A DNA stretch of 64,000 nt from Trochalopteron elliotii (taxonomy: Eukaryota; Chordata; Aves; Passeriformes; Leiothrichidae): assembly GCA_024734555.1 (NCBI GenBank), contig JANPWX010019821.1, positions 486,527 through 550,526 on the forward strand, read 5' to 3'. This document shows positions 1 to 20,895 of the stretch, piece after piece. Each line of letters begins with the position of its first letter. Position 1 is the stretch's first letter. The notes under the pieces are model-generated. The model was given only the letters and a program-made list of their open reading frames with translations. It did not search any database and had not been told where the DNA came from. The translations under genes were made by a program, and so were the position numbers.

Positions 1-190
1 ATAGAGTGAAAAGATTAAAAGAAAGTCAAGTCTGTTTTGCCTGTGACAGTAATTGGTAAGCAACTTTCTGTCTTTATCCTAAGCTGTAAGCTATTTTATC
101 ATGCTTTTTCCTCTTGACCTGTTGAGCAGAGGGAGTGAAAGAGCAGCTGGGTAGACATCTGGCATCTAGCCAAGATCAAATCCCCTAAAC
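1..190 (+). mobile_element. 3' end of an endogenous retrovirus LTR
   Basis: The segment reads like the last part of a common avian ERV LTR: a TCTGTTTTGCCTGTGACAGTAATTGG block, a pyrimidine-rich middle, then GAGTGAAAGAGCAGCTGG and a GCATCTAGCCAAGATCAA end. The copy at 28310-28497 ends with the same series of blocks, so the two look like members of one family. The 5' part is cut off by the window edge. Family assignment rests on pattern memory. The element is antisense to FRMD3. Confidence 0.65.
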
Positions 191-1562
<1,372 letters not shown>

Positions 1563-2586
1563 CTAAGTGCAAGGAAAAGAAAGCAAGAGAAAATGAAAAT
1601 GAACTCTCAACATTTGAGAGTAACAACTAATAACTACCAATAACTATTGAAATGGCTGTACCTAATGGCCTCACCTTTACAACCAGATACACCGAAGACC
1701 AAGTTTTCCCATGTAGTGTAAATCTGTGGTTCACCCACAGATGTACAATCCATACATAGCTGATATTTAAATCGCCCAGGCAATTTTTTCAGAAACAAAA
1801 ATAGATGCTTGGAGGGGCATGGAAGAGCATATGTACAAGTGGCTTTTAAAACAACTGTATAACTGATCAAAATCAGAGGGAAATCTCTCTACATCACACA
1901 GTTGCTGCACTACTCACCATTCACCTCTCCCTCCTCCCTACCATTTGATGTCCTACCATCAGAATCTCCTTGCAATCACACAAGCAGTCCTGATACCTCT
2001 GGCATTATTACCTTCCCTCATTTTCTTTCCTCATCCCCATTCAAAATCATAACCTTAGGCTATATCTCTCTGATCTAGGGAAAGAACTGATTATAACATG
2101 CTGTAGGCAAAAGTATCTAGGATTTCAATGGCAAGAGCCCAGTGTTAGAACTCCTAATTACATGATACAGACTCTAACCTTTTCATCTCACCAAGATTTG
2201 AGGGTGGGATTGTAATTATCCAAAAAATACCTCACATTTATCCAAGTATCAATGCTTACTTGAATTTTCAATCATATACAGACATCTTCCATGCTGGGGT
2301 GGGCGAGCTTTAGCACTTTAAAAAAATCTAAGGTTTGACTTCAAAGGTGTCTGAAACCATGAACAATCCATATAGCACAGCATGAATATTAAGTGAAAAA
2401 TGTCTCAGTCCTTTGCAAACTAGACGTTTTTTAAAAAATCACTCCCATTCATTCATATTCCATATTTTAGTTGCAATATTAAATAAAATGATTGATTATT
2501 TAGAAGTTTGTTTAGCTAAAAAAATATGCTATGCCTTATACAATCTTAATCAAATACAGAAGTTCTGTAAAAATATTAAATGTAAC
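1563..2586 (-). other. FRMD3: FRMD3 intron between exons H and I
   Basis: A 1,024-bp intron, the shortest here. It contains nothing I can name apart from a short T/C-rich stretch near 1920-2040. Confidence 0.85.
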
Positions 2587-2650
2587 CTCTTTCTGAGCTC
2601 CAAACACATAAAATGTCTTCCCTTCAAATTTCAGTTTATAAACATCACAC
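2587..2650 (-). CDS. FRMD3: FRMD3 exon H (FERM F3 lobe)
   Basis: This 64-nt exon (phase 2 in, phase 0 out) completes the tryptophan codon and encodes CDVYKLKFEGKTFYVFGAQK and E. KLKFEGKTFYV is a core F3 strand pair. The acceptor is CTTTCTAG. The donor is unusual: GAG followed by GTTACA, with T at +3 and no G at +5. I kept it because it gives the exact family end point (..QKE), keeps frame into exon I, and no better GT lies nearby. A cysteine follows the tryptophan where I recall proline in mammals; its codon starts one base after the splice junction. Confidence 0.9.
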
Positions 2651-6933
<4,283 letters not shown>

Positions 6934-9900
6934 TCAACCATGTTTTGTTTGTAACAAAAAGATAAAAAACTTTTCACATCTTTTCTTCTGCTGAATTGTA
7001 CAGTACCTAATGTTTTCAGGTAAATTCTGATGATTTTTTATAAATCCTGAGATAACAACAACTAATTAGAATTATCTAATACTCTGCAAGTATTTCTTGT
7101 CTTTTGATACACCCTCATGTCAGCCTGAATATGAAACAAACCTCAGCATCTTTTTTCCACAAACTCTTGCTCCTCATCTCACTTAAAAGGATTGTGCAGA
7201 TTAACAAACATTCCTTCCAGTGCAGGGTATAAACATGGCAATCATATTACACTGCCTACTCAGATGCATGCCTAATTATAGCAGTGCCTGCTACCAACAT
7301 GATAGCTCAGAATCTGTCAGCATTTCCATTTATACACCCCTATTTTTAGGGTGTCTATAATCAACAGCAAATATACACTAAAGCCAGAAATGTGGCATGA
7401 AGACTTGGGGTCTAGAGTAAGTTTCATCTGATTTTTTGTAACTACTGCCATTACAATAAGCTCTAACACAGACTTACCATGCCTATTAGAAAGTGAACTG
7501 CTTCAAGTATTATTTAATTTCTGTATCTGTATTACTAGAGTACATGATTTTTTAAATATATATATAATACAGTTTTATATAATGAACAGTGCCAAGGACC
7601 TTTAGAAAGCCAGACCTCATAAATACTTTCCATGCAAATTATTAAAAAAAAACAAACTATAAACAAATTTTCAAGGAGCATAGCAAAAGTAGTATTATTC
7701 TACCCTGAATTTTTTGTGAGTGCATCCTCACACTTTGACCAATTTTACATAGGAATTAACATGCAATACTTCACTGTTTATTGCTGTAGAATAATTTCCC
7801 TGAAAGCCTGTTATTCCCCATCAGGTAGAAATCAACAAGCATTGACATATGAGATCCAATATCTGGTCCAAAGTTCAGTTTAACAAGTAAAACGACATCT
7901 AGCAAGCTTGTGGAGATCAAATCCTATTTTAAACATAACAGGATGATGACCTGTGGCAATGTAAGTGTCAACAATCATTTCTGTTACAAAGTTTTAAAAC
8001 TGATCATTTTTACTTCCTGTTTATCATCTCCTAGTCAACCCCATGATATTTCTTGGGCTTCTTCAGTACTTATTTGACACTACACAACCTTCACTTTATT
8101 TCAGACCACATTTTTGTGAATGTTTTACTTCTAAATTAAATATGTATATATTTGAGATGAAGTGGCCTTCTTTCTCTTTCCTGTTTTGGTCTCTTTCTCA
8201 CCCTTTGCCAGTGGGGAAGAGCGTGTATTAAGGGAAGCACCAAAAACTACAAATGTGTATTTACACAGCTAATATTTACAGAGAAAATAGCGTGAAAGAA
8301 GCAATCAAAACAAAACTGCTAATTTGTCCCCTGAGTTTTTTGATAGCTGTACTAAGCTTTTTCTTCATTTTAAATACTACTAAATCACAACTTTATGTGT
8401 CATCATAACTGTATGACAATAATTGGCCCCTAAAAAGGCAACAAGTTTATTTCATGTACCAGTCAACTACATTCGACAGAAGTAATTAACTACTTTGACC
8501 TAAATTATTCAGAATAGTTATGTTGCATAGTGATAAGCCAAACAAGTAGTTTGGTTGCTTATTAGATATTGGGCTTTACAAAAACAAAGGATTACAAAAT
8601 GCCTTTTTTATGCACCTCCATTTGCTGGTACAAAGGATAGTCAATCTTATGTTTTCAATGGACCAAAAAATGACAATTAGTTTGCACCAATGTGGTTTGG
8701 AGAGTTGGCATATTCAGATGGGGAAAGAATCTCAACTTGCTGTTACTATTAAAGAGACATTTTAAAACGTATTATCAGGCTCCCCTCCCCCATAGCTTCT
8801 GCAACTGCGATGATTTTGTGTACATCAAATGAAACAAGCTGTGACATTTGGGGAAAAATAGCGGAAGGCGTGGACAAATTTGATCTTATCCGATTACAGA
8901 CTAATCAAATGGGTAGAGCACAAAGCCTTAAAAGAACATCACAAAGCACAAGAGTCAAGGACAATATCAAATGAAAAAAATCCTCATTCATCTCTTATCA
9001 AAGGATTAACAGCTAAGCCTTGATAATATGCTTTTTGTGTGTAACTTAGTAATGAAATTTTTCTTACTAAATAAAAATATAACTGTAACAAATCCTGTCA
9101 GCAAAGTCAATGCTTTTCTATCAATCACTGATCTAAAATTAGATATGCCTTTCATTTGCTTTGTTAAAAAGCCCTTAAGCTTTCTATATGCAACAATCAT
9201 CCCTACACAAAAATTTATACTGAATTTATACATAAATGTACTCACTTATGCAAGCATTTTACAGTGGAAAAACAGGGAATATCTAGGCAACACATATTTG
9301 CTCTTTTGGAACCCGCACCCTCAGGAAATTCAGGTCTCTCAGTGTATTTACTGCTTTTGATCTTATTTTTCAGTATTAATGCAGCATTAACGGACAGATA
9401 TATTCTCTTTCTATATGTTGCAGGCACTACAGCACCCATCTGCCACATGGCAAAGGTATTGAACAGGACCAAAAAAAGAAACTACTACTCAGAAAAGTTT
9501 CTGCATACCATACAAATGATAAAAAGTGCATTTTTTTGAAATTAGAACTCCACAGCTATTAGCTACGAATTAATGATTCAACCTAGGAATCAATCAATCC
9601 AAAAGTTCCTAATAAAATTTTAATGAAACAAATACTTCAATAGAACACTTGAGAAGTATGCAACACACTCTGTTTTAACATGAGGCTCATGAGCAGTATG
9701 TATTAGAGGATGTAATACCTCTTTTTATTCCCCACAGGATCCCCAACTCTGAAGCGCTTCAAAGGCAAGGAAGCTCAACAGGGAATAACTTCCATGGTGT
9801 GTCACAGTGATGATCGACTTGCATCACTCACTGCCAATACCAATTCATTCCAGAAGTTTCTCCCCTTTATACCTTTCCTTTGAAATATGTATCTGTTACA

Positions 9901-11303
9901 TACTGAAGTCGTGTATCTTAGTGCAAGTTAAGGATGAAATAGCACCGGATTGAGCATTAACTCCTTTTGACAAAGAAGACCATGTAGCAAAAACAGCAAA
10001 GAAAAAACATTTTCAGTGCTATTCTCATCCTCTTGGTTCCTGAGTGCCATTAGTGAGGTCATTTGATTTGTCTTTTCTGATTCTCTTACTGACTTACAGA
10101 GTGCTATGAGATACTACTCTTAACATACTAGTAATAATAACAGTTACAGTCCACCCTTTTGCCTCATCTCTAGGTCAAGAAAAGTTACTTGCTGCAGAAT
10201 ACAATAATAATACTCTACTAGAGTACGTCCTGTTTAATAGACATTTGCAGTTTGCAAGGTCCATTAATGTCTTTTAGTAGAGGAATAAATAAATATGTAC
10301 ATAATGATCTGGCCTCTAAAGACATCACATATCCACCTCCATGCAGAGACAGCAGCCATAATGCTTTAAACAACACAGGCTCAGTCTCCATCAACCACTC
10401 TTTGCCCTGCTCTGCAATCGTGGACATTTTTCACTGTGATCTCAGGAGAAGCAACAGTAACAACTTCAAGAAGGATGTCCTTCTATTAAATATTCTTGCT
10501 GTTATATCCCAGAGCTTGTAGACGACATCTCCCAGCAGAACTGAGTTACCTAGGATTCCTTTAAGCCTAAAATAAAGCTAGAACTCTCCTAAAGAATCAT
10601 ACATTTTGCTGCACTGTACATTAAACACAGAACTGCTTACCACATGGATAAGTTTTTGCTGTTGTGTCTTTAAATCTTTTTACATGTAGCTGAGACTCCA
10701 GTCGTTATAAAATTGCAGTGCCAATGGTCTTGATCAGCTTTTACTTTAAGCTCAGAATATTTTGGCAGATAGTGAAGATGTTTTTAAAATAAAGTCTTTT
10801 TGCTACTATTTTTAGTCACAATAATGGTACTATGTGGCATTGAAATAAACCTGCTATGATTGCTAATCTTTTAGTTGTAGTGGAAAAAAATAGCACACTG
10901 GTGGTGCTAATTTCAAAGAAAAGCACTAAACGAAGACACTGGTAAATTGCATTGTAGGCTGTGGTTTAGTTTATCAGAATGATAAGGCCAGACTCAACAT
11001 ATTGCCCAAACGTCAGTGCACCTCCCCTGGAACTGCCCAGCCTGACACTGGCAGAGGAAAGCCTTTAAATGTGTCTGCATATGAAAATAAACATTATCAT
11101 CTAGGAAGTAAATGAATTGCTGAAACTTGCTGAAATATACTAGACTTAGAAAGCTGCAGAACATTTAAATATCAATTTTAACTTTCACTGCAAAGTCATT
11201 TTATTCTGTCAGACAGATAGAATTTTAGTAAAACCCAAATAACCACTTTAAAACAATAATCAAACTCTTTTACTGAGTCTATTAAATGCTTATGGGTTTA
11301 ATT

Positions 11304-11323
11304 TCACAGCATGCATGCTGTGA
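11304..11323. repeat. Perfect 20-bp palindrome
   Basis: The sequence TCACAGCATGCATGCTGTGA equals its own reverse complement over all 20 bases and has no loop. Its core TGCATGCA alternates purine and pyrimidine. No function is assigned. Confidence 0.9.
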
Positions 11324-14300
11324 CAATATGTGCCACTTACATAACTCCTTCTACCAGAACATTTCAAACGACTTGTGTACCTTCAGAGATCAGACTGAGA
11401 TGGTATCTCTGAAGTGTGTGTTCAGACATTTGTATTTCAGCTTTGCTTCACAAATTGATGCAGTGACACAGACAGCTTCAAGTGTATTCAAAGACAGAAT
11501 GCATTTACAGAAGAGATGCAGTTTTAATTTACCTAATATTAACTTAAAATTTATTCCCATGATATAGAGAAATCTACTAAGCTTTCTGCTTTTATTAGCT
11601 CAGTAGATAATTATTTCTGGTCCAGACATGCCTAGTCTATAAAGCCTTCCCCAAACAGAGAAGAGGTGAAGAGGGAGGAGGGAGGCAGAGGAAATAGTTC
11701 CTTCCAGCTGAAGGAGAAATCTGTACATTTTAAAATTTCACACAGACATCCAATATGTGTTAAGTGTGCAGAACCTGAATCCATGAGACAGGCAAAAGCA
11801 ATGACATTTGCAGATCATGATTTATGACCACTCTTCCCAGGGAATAAAGAAGAAAAAAAAATGCAGTGCATGTGCAAGTGCACATACACAAAAGAAAAAA
11901 TCTCTCCTAAAGCTAAAAAATTATCAATGCTGCCATAAATTTTAGAACCTTTTCAACTCAAACAGATTATCCTTTCTACTGAATATTTATTGGAATTATA
12001 TAAAAAGCAAAATCCCATGTATTGATACATCTTTTCAGTTTTTTAAAAGCAAATTGGAAAGAAAACTCGTGTCTGTGAAGTTCCTTTCTCTAGATTACTG
12101 CTACAGCTGCCTCTTCCATTAAATTCCCACTTGGGGAAAGCTGTGCCACACAAAAAAGCTTCTGGAAATATTCCCTGTACCATGAAAACATTAATTGAAC
12201 AAAACAGCATCTCACGCTTACTTTTTTCTAGTTAATGAAACCAGAATAACAAGAACAGTTCCTTGATTTGAACTGATTTTAAGCACACTTCTGTCAGAAG
12301 AAACATGGTTCAGAAGAAAAAAGGTTTGAGGAAACCAGAACACATGGAATTCTCATGGAAAAGACAATCCATCCAGATTACAACTGATACAAATTCCAGA
12401 GTAAAAACACTGAGAAAATGTAGCAGAATAGGAATAAATTATTCACCTATTACACCACTCACAATGACATTTTAACACTTAGAGAATTAGTTATTTTTGA
12501 AGCAGTGATAGTTGCCAACATATGGCCTGATAGATAAATCTAGGTAACTACACTGGGAAACTCTGAGGAAGCATGGGATACTAAAGCTGAAATGAAGAGG
12601 ACATTGGACTCAGCATATTTTGTAAAACCCCAAACTAAAAAGGCTTTGTGCTCTGAGGCCTGGAAGGCACTTATCCCTGCAGCAGCCCAAGCCCTGCTCT
12701 TTTCCAGACAATCTCCTTCAGCTCCACGTAAACCTCAACAGATTCTTGATCCTCAGAGAAGTGGTTTCTGTCTCCTGTAACATGACTTGCAAGTTTTGGA
12801 GCATAGTGTCTGTCTGTCCTTTCAATTGAATTCCCTTGGTGTATACAAAGCTCTTAGATACCAATGTGATTAGGGTAGTACTAGAAGCTAAATATAGAGT
12901 GCTCATGAGTGGGCCACCAGCATTACACATAAAACCATATAGTATGTACTTTTAATTCTAAGAAGCACTTAAATGAAATCAATACAACCTATTCTGGACT
13001 TGCTAAATCGTAATTTAGTTTTTAGTGCTTTTTAATATATTCAATATATGCTGAATTTCAATGTATTCAGCATGCAAGAAGTTGTTTAATCTTGAATGAA
13101 ATGATATTAACACCCAGAAAGAAAAGCATTTTCTAGCAACCATTGCCAAGTCTTTTAGGACAGCCTCCCAGATCGTACTCAGGCAGTAACATTTGTAGTT
13201 ACGCTTGCCAGTGGCTCCACTGACAGCTGCACAAGGCCTGGAGAGCCACATCAGTGAAGAGGAGGATATCCTGTGCTCCTGCTGGCACCAGTGTAAAAGC
13301 CATGTGGGAGCTGATGGGGTGGCTAAGGTAACACCGTAAGAGTCAAAGCAGCACAGGAAATTGAAAAGTGCTTAAATCCTCACTGAGTAGTTACAATGTA
13401 GATGATGTAGCAAAGAATAAAAATGTTATATGCTTTCAAAACAAATTTAAATAACACTTCTCATTTAGCTTGGATTAAAGACAAGCATTAATTTGTTACT
13501 CTGGTTTTTAAGAAAATACTCCCTTTAGCTTAACATTTTAAATGTTTTTGAGAGAGTTATTATCAGAAAATGACAATGATTTCACATCCTCAAAGGAAAA
13601 ATTTCTTCTCCCAAAAAACAGTCTTTGACATATGACTTCTGCAAAGCATTTGATACACAAAGCAGAGACAACAGCCAATTCAGCAACACTCAAGTATCTT
13701 AAGCCTGCATCCACATTGGCCATCCGAGGGAATAAAAAATAACTTACACTTACAATATGAGATCAGCATTAAAAACAGGCATTTGAACTGGTCATGTAAC
13801 TTTGAAAAAGTAAATATATGTGGGGGGCTTTCAGATAAATTCAAGGCTTTTCACATAACACTTCCATAAATGCATGGTGCAATATTTAACATCAGAAATA
13901 AAAATGAAATATTAGTTTTCAGATGGGATAGAAAAAGTGCTTGACTTTCAACCAGTGAGTTCTTTAAAAAAGAGGAAAACAAACAAACAAACACTCCTAC
14001 CACACTGCCCCCTGAAAAAAAGAAAAAACCTTACCAAAACATTAGTCCTATAAATATAAATTCCCTTGGGGAATATGTCCCCCATATGTTCCCTTAGTGA
14101 AATGTGTCAATATTTCCCTTAAAAATCTCTGCATTTTCCAGTGCCTAGCCTCTGGGAGCTCCAGCTGAAAGGTATCTTTCCAAAACTAGGGAACTCTATC
14201 AGAGTAAGAAACTCTTTAAAGGACATAATACCTGATACCAAGTTCATTAGAAGGTATTTTTGTATTCTGCATTTTGTCTGGTTCTGCACCTCCTCCTTGC

Positions 14301-15575
14301 TTAATGAAGGAAGAATAATTAATTAAAATTCACAAAACATTCACAACTCAACAAACCTGCCATGTATTTCTGTCTGTCACATTTATATTTTTGCAACTAA
14401 GTGCAACAGAAAGCCACATTTTGCTCAAATCCAGTGATGTTCTCATAGTCAAAACCAATAAGAAATAACAACACCCCGTTATACATCAGCTTTAAGTAAT
14501 TAAAAAAGGCTTCTAAATAACACCCAAAGAGTCCCTAGAAGCTGTCACAGTACCCCACTGTTGCTTCCAAGACACTCCTCTCTTGATCTTCAGGTTCCTT
14601 TCTAAAGCTAAATTCTTCCATCATTCTTTCTGTAGGAGAGAAGGAAAGATGGGACCAATGAACAGGCCTTAAGGATGTTGACTCAGTGTTCAGAGAAGGG
14701 TTGGCCTCTTCCAAGCCCCAGGGCTTTGGTGATACAGGAGCCTACCGCTGGAGAGAGATGTCATCTTTGTTTGTTCACACATGTGAATAAAACAAAGAAT
14801 CTGGCTCACAGAGCTGAAACTGAGAGGTAACAATTCTGACGGCAGAGGAATGGCAGCTGTATTAAAAAGGCTCTCAGTCTCATCTGTGCTTCTCTTTTAG
14901 CTGTCAGCTAAAATGTCACTTGAGTATCTTGTAAGAAAAGACCTGAGGAACCCCCTGCAACTTTTAAAAATACTCACTGAGCTGCACAATATTAATTGTT
15001 ATCAGAAAATGTCACTTGCTGAGGAATGCACTGAAACACATGTGCTAATTAATGCCATACAGAAGTCTGTTTTTTCCTATCATTTTTTTCCAGTGAGATG
15101 TACCAAAATGTCATCATCTAGCACTGGAACCCTCTCTCTATAGTTCATTATACGTCAGATATGTTTTATTAATTTGTACTAGAATAGACATCCATGGAAT
15201 TACATATCCAGAAAAAGGTAAGACTTCTCTGTGACTGGTAAATGTCTGGTGCAAAAAATGTTAGAGGATGATCGATTTGGGGAAGACAAAGAGCTGCAGT
15301 GGGAAATTGCCAAATAGCAGCTACCCAGACATCACTGAAACTGCCTTTGTTATCTGAAAACAGTGAAATAGGTAATAAGCCTATGTCAGATGCTGACATA
15401 AGCAAAGAAAACAGAAAAGAAAGATGGCAGTTCCTGAGGGCTACAAGCCACTGAGCCTAAAATCCATAACACGCAAATTGGTAAAATATAGAATAGAAAG
15501 CAAATTAAGGAACATGTAAGTGGAATACATGAGAAGAATTCTGCTATAAATCATAGTTAGGCCTCAAATACATCC

Positions 15576-15632
15576 TGGTTTTGGTTTTGGTTTTGGAGCT
15601 TTTTTTGGTTTAGTGGGGTTTTTTGTAGGAAC
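15576..15632 (+). repeat. TTTTGG-type GT-rich low-complexity tract
   Basis: Four GG pairs separated by TTTT (15576-15596) are followed by a T-rich stretch with further GG and GGGG groups. It could form a weak two-layer G-quadruplex on the plus strand. The FRMD3 transcript carries the complementary C/A-rich strand. Confidence 0.6.
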
Positions 15633-17361
15633 CAGCAGATTCACAAGCAAAAAATGTCAGCCTGATACTATCTGATTTCTAAAAGGCACTAATGAATGGT
15701 GTCCCTAGACAAGACTATTGAAGAAATTCATGGACATCCTCATGTGCTGAGCAACCACTGATGGGAGGAATTCAGGACCTGGAGAATCCCAGAGGGATCT
15801 GTGTGAAAGTTTATAATGTTCACTGTCACAGAATCAGACAGATTACACCAACGGGAAAGGTGATTTAAAAGATGAGCTCAAAATGTGTCTGGTTATTCAT
15901 AACAGGAGAAATAGATGATTACATTCACAAGGGATGTGCAGAATTACATATACATGAAAAAGCAAACCAACACAGAAAAATACATCTCTTCCAGGTTATA
16001 AAATATAAAACCCACCAGCACTGGCCTATCAGCTTTCCTTCTCTCCTCCTAACTTTAAGTAAAACATGAGCCTGTTCTTGAAAGACTGAATTCATCAGAC
16101 TTTTCATTTGCACTTTGGCTTAACTAATGAAATATCTTGGTTTTTAAAGGTTGAATTTATCCTTTGGGAATCTGTAGACACTGTATGGAAAAATACTGAC
16201 AATAAAGGAAATTATTCTTATTTTAAAATGTTGTTTCTATGGTTCTGTGTCCAATGCAGGCTGTACTGCTTTAAAAAATGTTAGATATAAGAAATTCAAA
16301 ACATCACTGAAAGAAATACAAAGGTACATAGGTTTCAGGAAGGAAAAAAGAAAAGGCGCGTTAATACTGGCAAACTTATTGTCATGAGTGTTGCACTTCA
16401 CTTGAAAAACATGTTTTATAGGCTTCTTGAAATAAAAAGTGTTTTAAGCTTTAACTCTCCTGAAAAGGAATTTTTCTCCTTTCTTCACATATATTGAAAT
16501 ATGAAAACAAAACACAGGGTAAGCAAGTGCAAAGGGCCTCATAATCTTCAAAAAAAACTGTCCTTCTGTTTTATGTAATTAATCATTTGCTTTAATTTGG
16601 TTTTCTCCACAACCTGTACCTTTCCTCGTGTTCTGAGGACTACCCTCAGCTAAGCAAGAGGCCAAGGATCTCATGAAATCTCCCTCTCGGCACTCAGCCT
16701 GTCATTCACTGACAACCCTGAAGAGGGTAGAGTTGCACAGCTCACTGCTCCTTCTTTCCTGAAACTCATTTAACTTAAAAACCAAAAGATTGACTCATCT
16801 GTTTTCTCCTTTGCCTCTTGTTACAGTTTTAAAAGTTTAGGACAGAAAAAAAGAGCATGCAGAGAGTTCTGGATCTCACCCCCTTAGTCTTCCAAGGAAG
16901 TTACATTTCTGTGCAATTCACCACTATGTTAACCACCTATAGAGAAAATAACCTAATTATAGTTTCAATCAGGTCAATATCTATCAAGAATTTTAGAATC
17001 GTACTACAGACAGAAATTTCTGAGCAGAAACTGTGTGCTCCCAAATGAAAGATGTTATTCCACTAATCAACTAGAGCAGCTCTGATCATGAGAGCTGTTC
17101 CAACTAACCAGACCTACATTTCAAGCAAATGAAGTCTAAATTACCAGCAGTCACGCAGGAATCAGCCATGATTAATGAAGGTTAACAGGCTAGGAAAACC
17201 CCCTAAGCTGAAACCACATTTTCAAATACAGCCTGTCAGACAGCATTGGTAGAGGTTCTGTTATAATTCATGGAACAAACCCTCCTAAGTTAACAAGCAC
17301 TACTTGGAAAGAGATAGAAGTATTTCTTAACTGTCTCTTTACCAAACAGCATTATAAATTA

Positions 17362-18770
<1,409 letters not shown>

Positions 18771-20340
18771 CTATCTTTTTGTAACAGATTTAATATGTCA
18801 ATGTGAAGCCAGCTGTGCAACTATTTTGGATCTTTTTCTTTTATTTTAAATGGCAAGAAAAAGAGGCAAAACACAATCATAAGGAAAAAATAGCGGTAAA
18901 TAGTTGGTTTATTTCAATAACAGTGAAATAATAAGAGCAAAAATAACAAAACCCCACTAAGAAATGTCATAGAACATGCTTTATTTAAAATACATAGCTA
19001 TTACAATGCTCATTAATAATGTGCAATAAATTATGGTAATGTAAGCTTGTTTGGACAGCCCTGTTCCCATTATATACAGGTTTACACAAGAAAATCTTTC
19101 TCTTGCTGTAGGCAAAATAGCACACTGACCACAGTGGAGATTTTTTCCTCTTCTGTTTTTTTGGGGGGGAATTTGGTTTTTTTTTTGTTATCTGTAAAGA
19201 ATCCCAGATCAAGTTTGAAGGTAGAAATAACTTCATGAAGCCTAAAGAGCATGGGGCACCTGTCTGGCGTGGGGGTCCACCTCTCCCATTCACCTTTCTC
19301 TAAAGAAATGGGGAGAAGAAAACAAAGGGTTCCTTCTGTCTTCTACCTTCTACCACAGAACAGCCTCCCACAGGAGGATCAACCCAGCACACAGCAAGTC
19401 ACTCACAACTTCTTCTCCAGCACCTAGCAGGTTACAGCCACACCATCCAGCCACTTCACCCCTCTGGGAAAATAAACTATTTAAACATGGCTTCAACTAG
19501 ACAAAGTCTACCATATAGAGGGTTCTATCAGGACTCAGTGACTTCTGCAGACCATCAGAACATTCCTTGACACTGCCAGTCCTCTCCAAGCTTGAGCAAC
19601 ATACAGCATAGCCAAAAAAAATGTGGCTTATGAGTAACAACAATGTCAGACATATTTTGCCCTAGTTACCCGCTTCTGTTACCTGCTTGTATCATGAGAT
19701 TCTGCATCAAGAGCAAGCCTGGAAATACTATCTGAAGGGCAAGAGAAACTTTTCTCCTTTCCTTGGACTTTTACTGAATACAATAAATGGGATTCAGTTA
19801 TCAATGAGAAAAGCAATTTTCTCATTATAAACACATCCCTTCACTGCATTACAAGGTCTACAGGATCTTTGCACTTCAGGGCATTTTTCTTTTATTTTGC
19901 AGCACCATTTTTCCCCCTGTAATCAATGTTCAGTAACAGCTCACAAATTCACTTCCATATGTTGGTACTGCTATTCTATAGGTAGATCCCAGAGGAACTA
20001 CCTGTACCAAAGGCCTCAGTGAGATGAAGTAAAAATTCTTAATCTGCAATGACAGTGTACCAAAAAAGGTACAGTATATTGATGTAAAATACCATATATA
20101 CCTTGGGCAGTTGAGCAGTCCCTATGCAAAAAGAAAAAAAAGATTTTCCAGGGTGAAAAAATAGGGTGCAATTCTCCAAAGTGACCATTAGTTTGAGGCC
20201 AAACTGTGTTCAGCTTTTAAGCAGTGCTGAAAAAACCCACCCAAGGTTTTAGAGCATGGCTTGTTAGTGAAGCCGTGAGATCAACAAACCAACATGTGTC
20301 ATTTCTAAGGAAATAGTTTGTTCCTGACCACAATTTAAGA

Positions 20341-20895
20341 TCCTCAGTGTCATTGGCCAAGAAAACCAAAGCAGTGTGGGGGTCTGTCAACACAGCTGCA
20401 GGAAAGAAATGCCATCCAGAGGGACCTTAACAGGCTTGAGAGGTGCATCTGTGGAAATCTCATGAAGTCCAACAAGGCCAGCTGTAAGGTTCTGCATGTG
20501 GGTGAGGGCAATCCAAAGCTCCAATGGGCCAGATGGAGAATGAATTGAGAGCAGCCCTGAAGAGAAGGACTTGGGGATGTTGGTGGATGAAAAGCTCAAC
20601 ATGACCCAAGAGTGTGCAATGACAGCCCAGAAAGTCAGCCTTATGTTGGGGTGCTTCAGAAGAGGTGTGAGCAGCCTTGTATCAAGGGAGGGGATTCTGC
20701 CCCTCTACTCTGCTCTGGTGAGACCCTGTCTGGAGTACTGCATCCAGCTCTGGGATCTGCCTACAAGAAAGAGGTGGACTTGTTGGAACAAGTCCAGAAA
20801 AAAGCCACTAAACTGATCAGAGGGCTGGAGCACCTGCCCTACAAAGACAGGCTGAGACCCCCAAAGCAGGAAGAGCAGCCTGGAACAGGACTAAT
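20341..20895 (+). mobile_element. CR1 LINE fragment, reverse transcriptase C-terminal region
   Basis: Translated pieces match the CR1 ORF2 region after the polymerase core: SNKASCKVLHVGEGNPK, then DLGMLVDEKLNMTQECA, then ILPLYSALVRPCLEYCIQLW, then LIRGLEHLPYKDRLR. The coding sense is plus, and frameshifts and stops break it (for example between the LVDEKLNM frame and the LIRGLEHL frame), so it is a dead copy. It stops around 20895 without the usual CR1 3' untranslated region or octamer tail. Most CR1 copies keep the 3' end and lose the 5' end, so this one lost its 3' end after insertion or was cut by a deletion. Confidence 0.85.

Noticed and set aside
13969..14020. Mobile element suggested by AAAC runs
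   Set aside because: Simple low-complexity sequence with no element termini or body.
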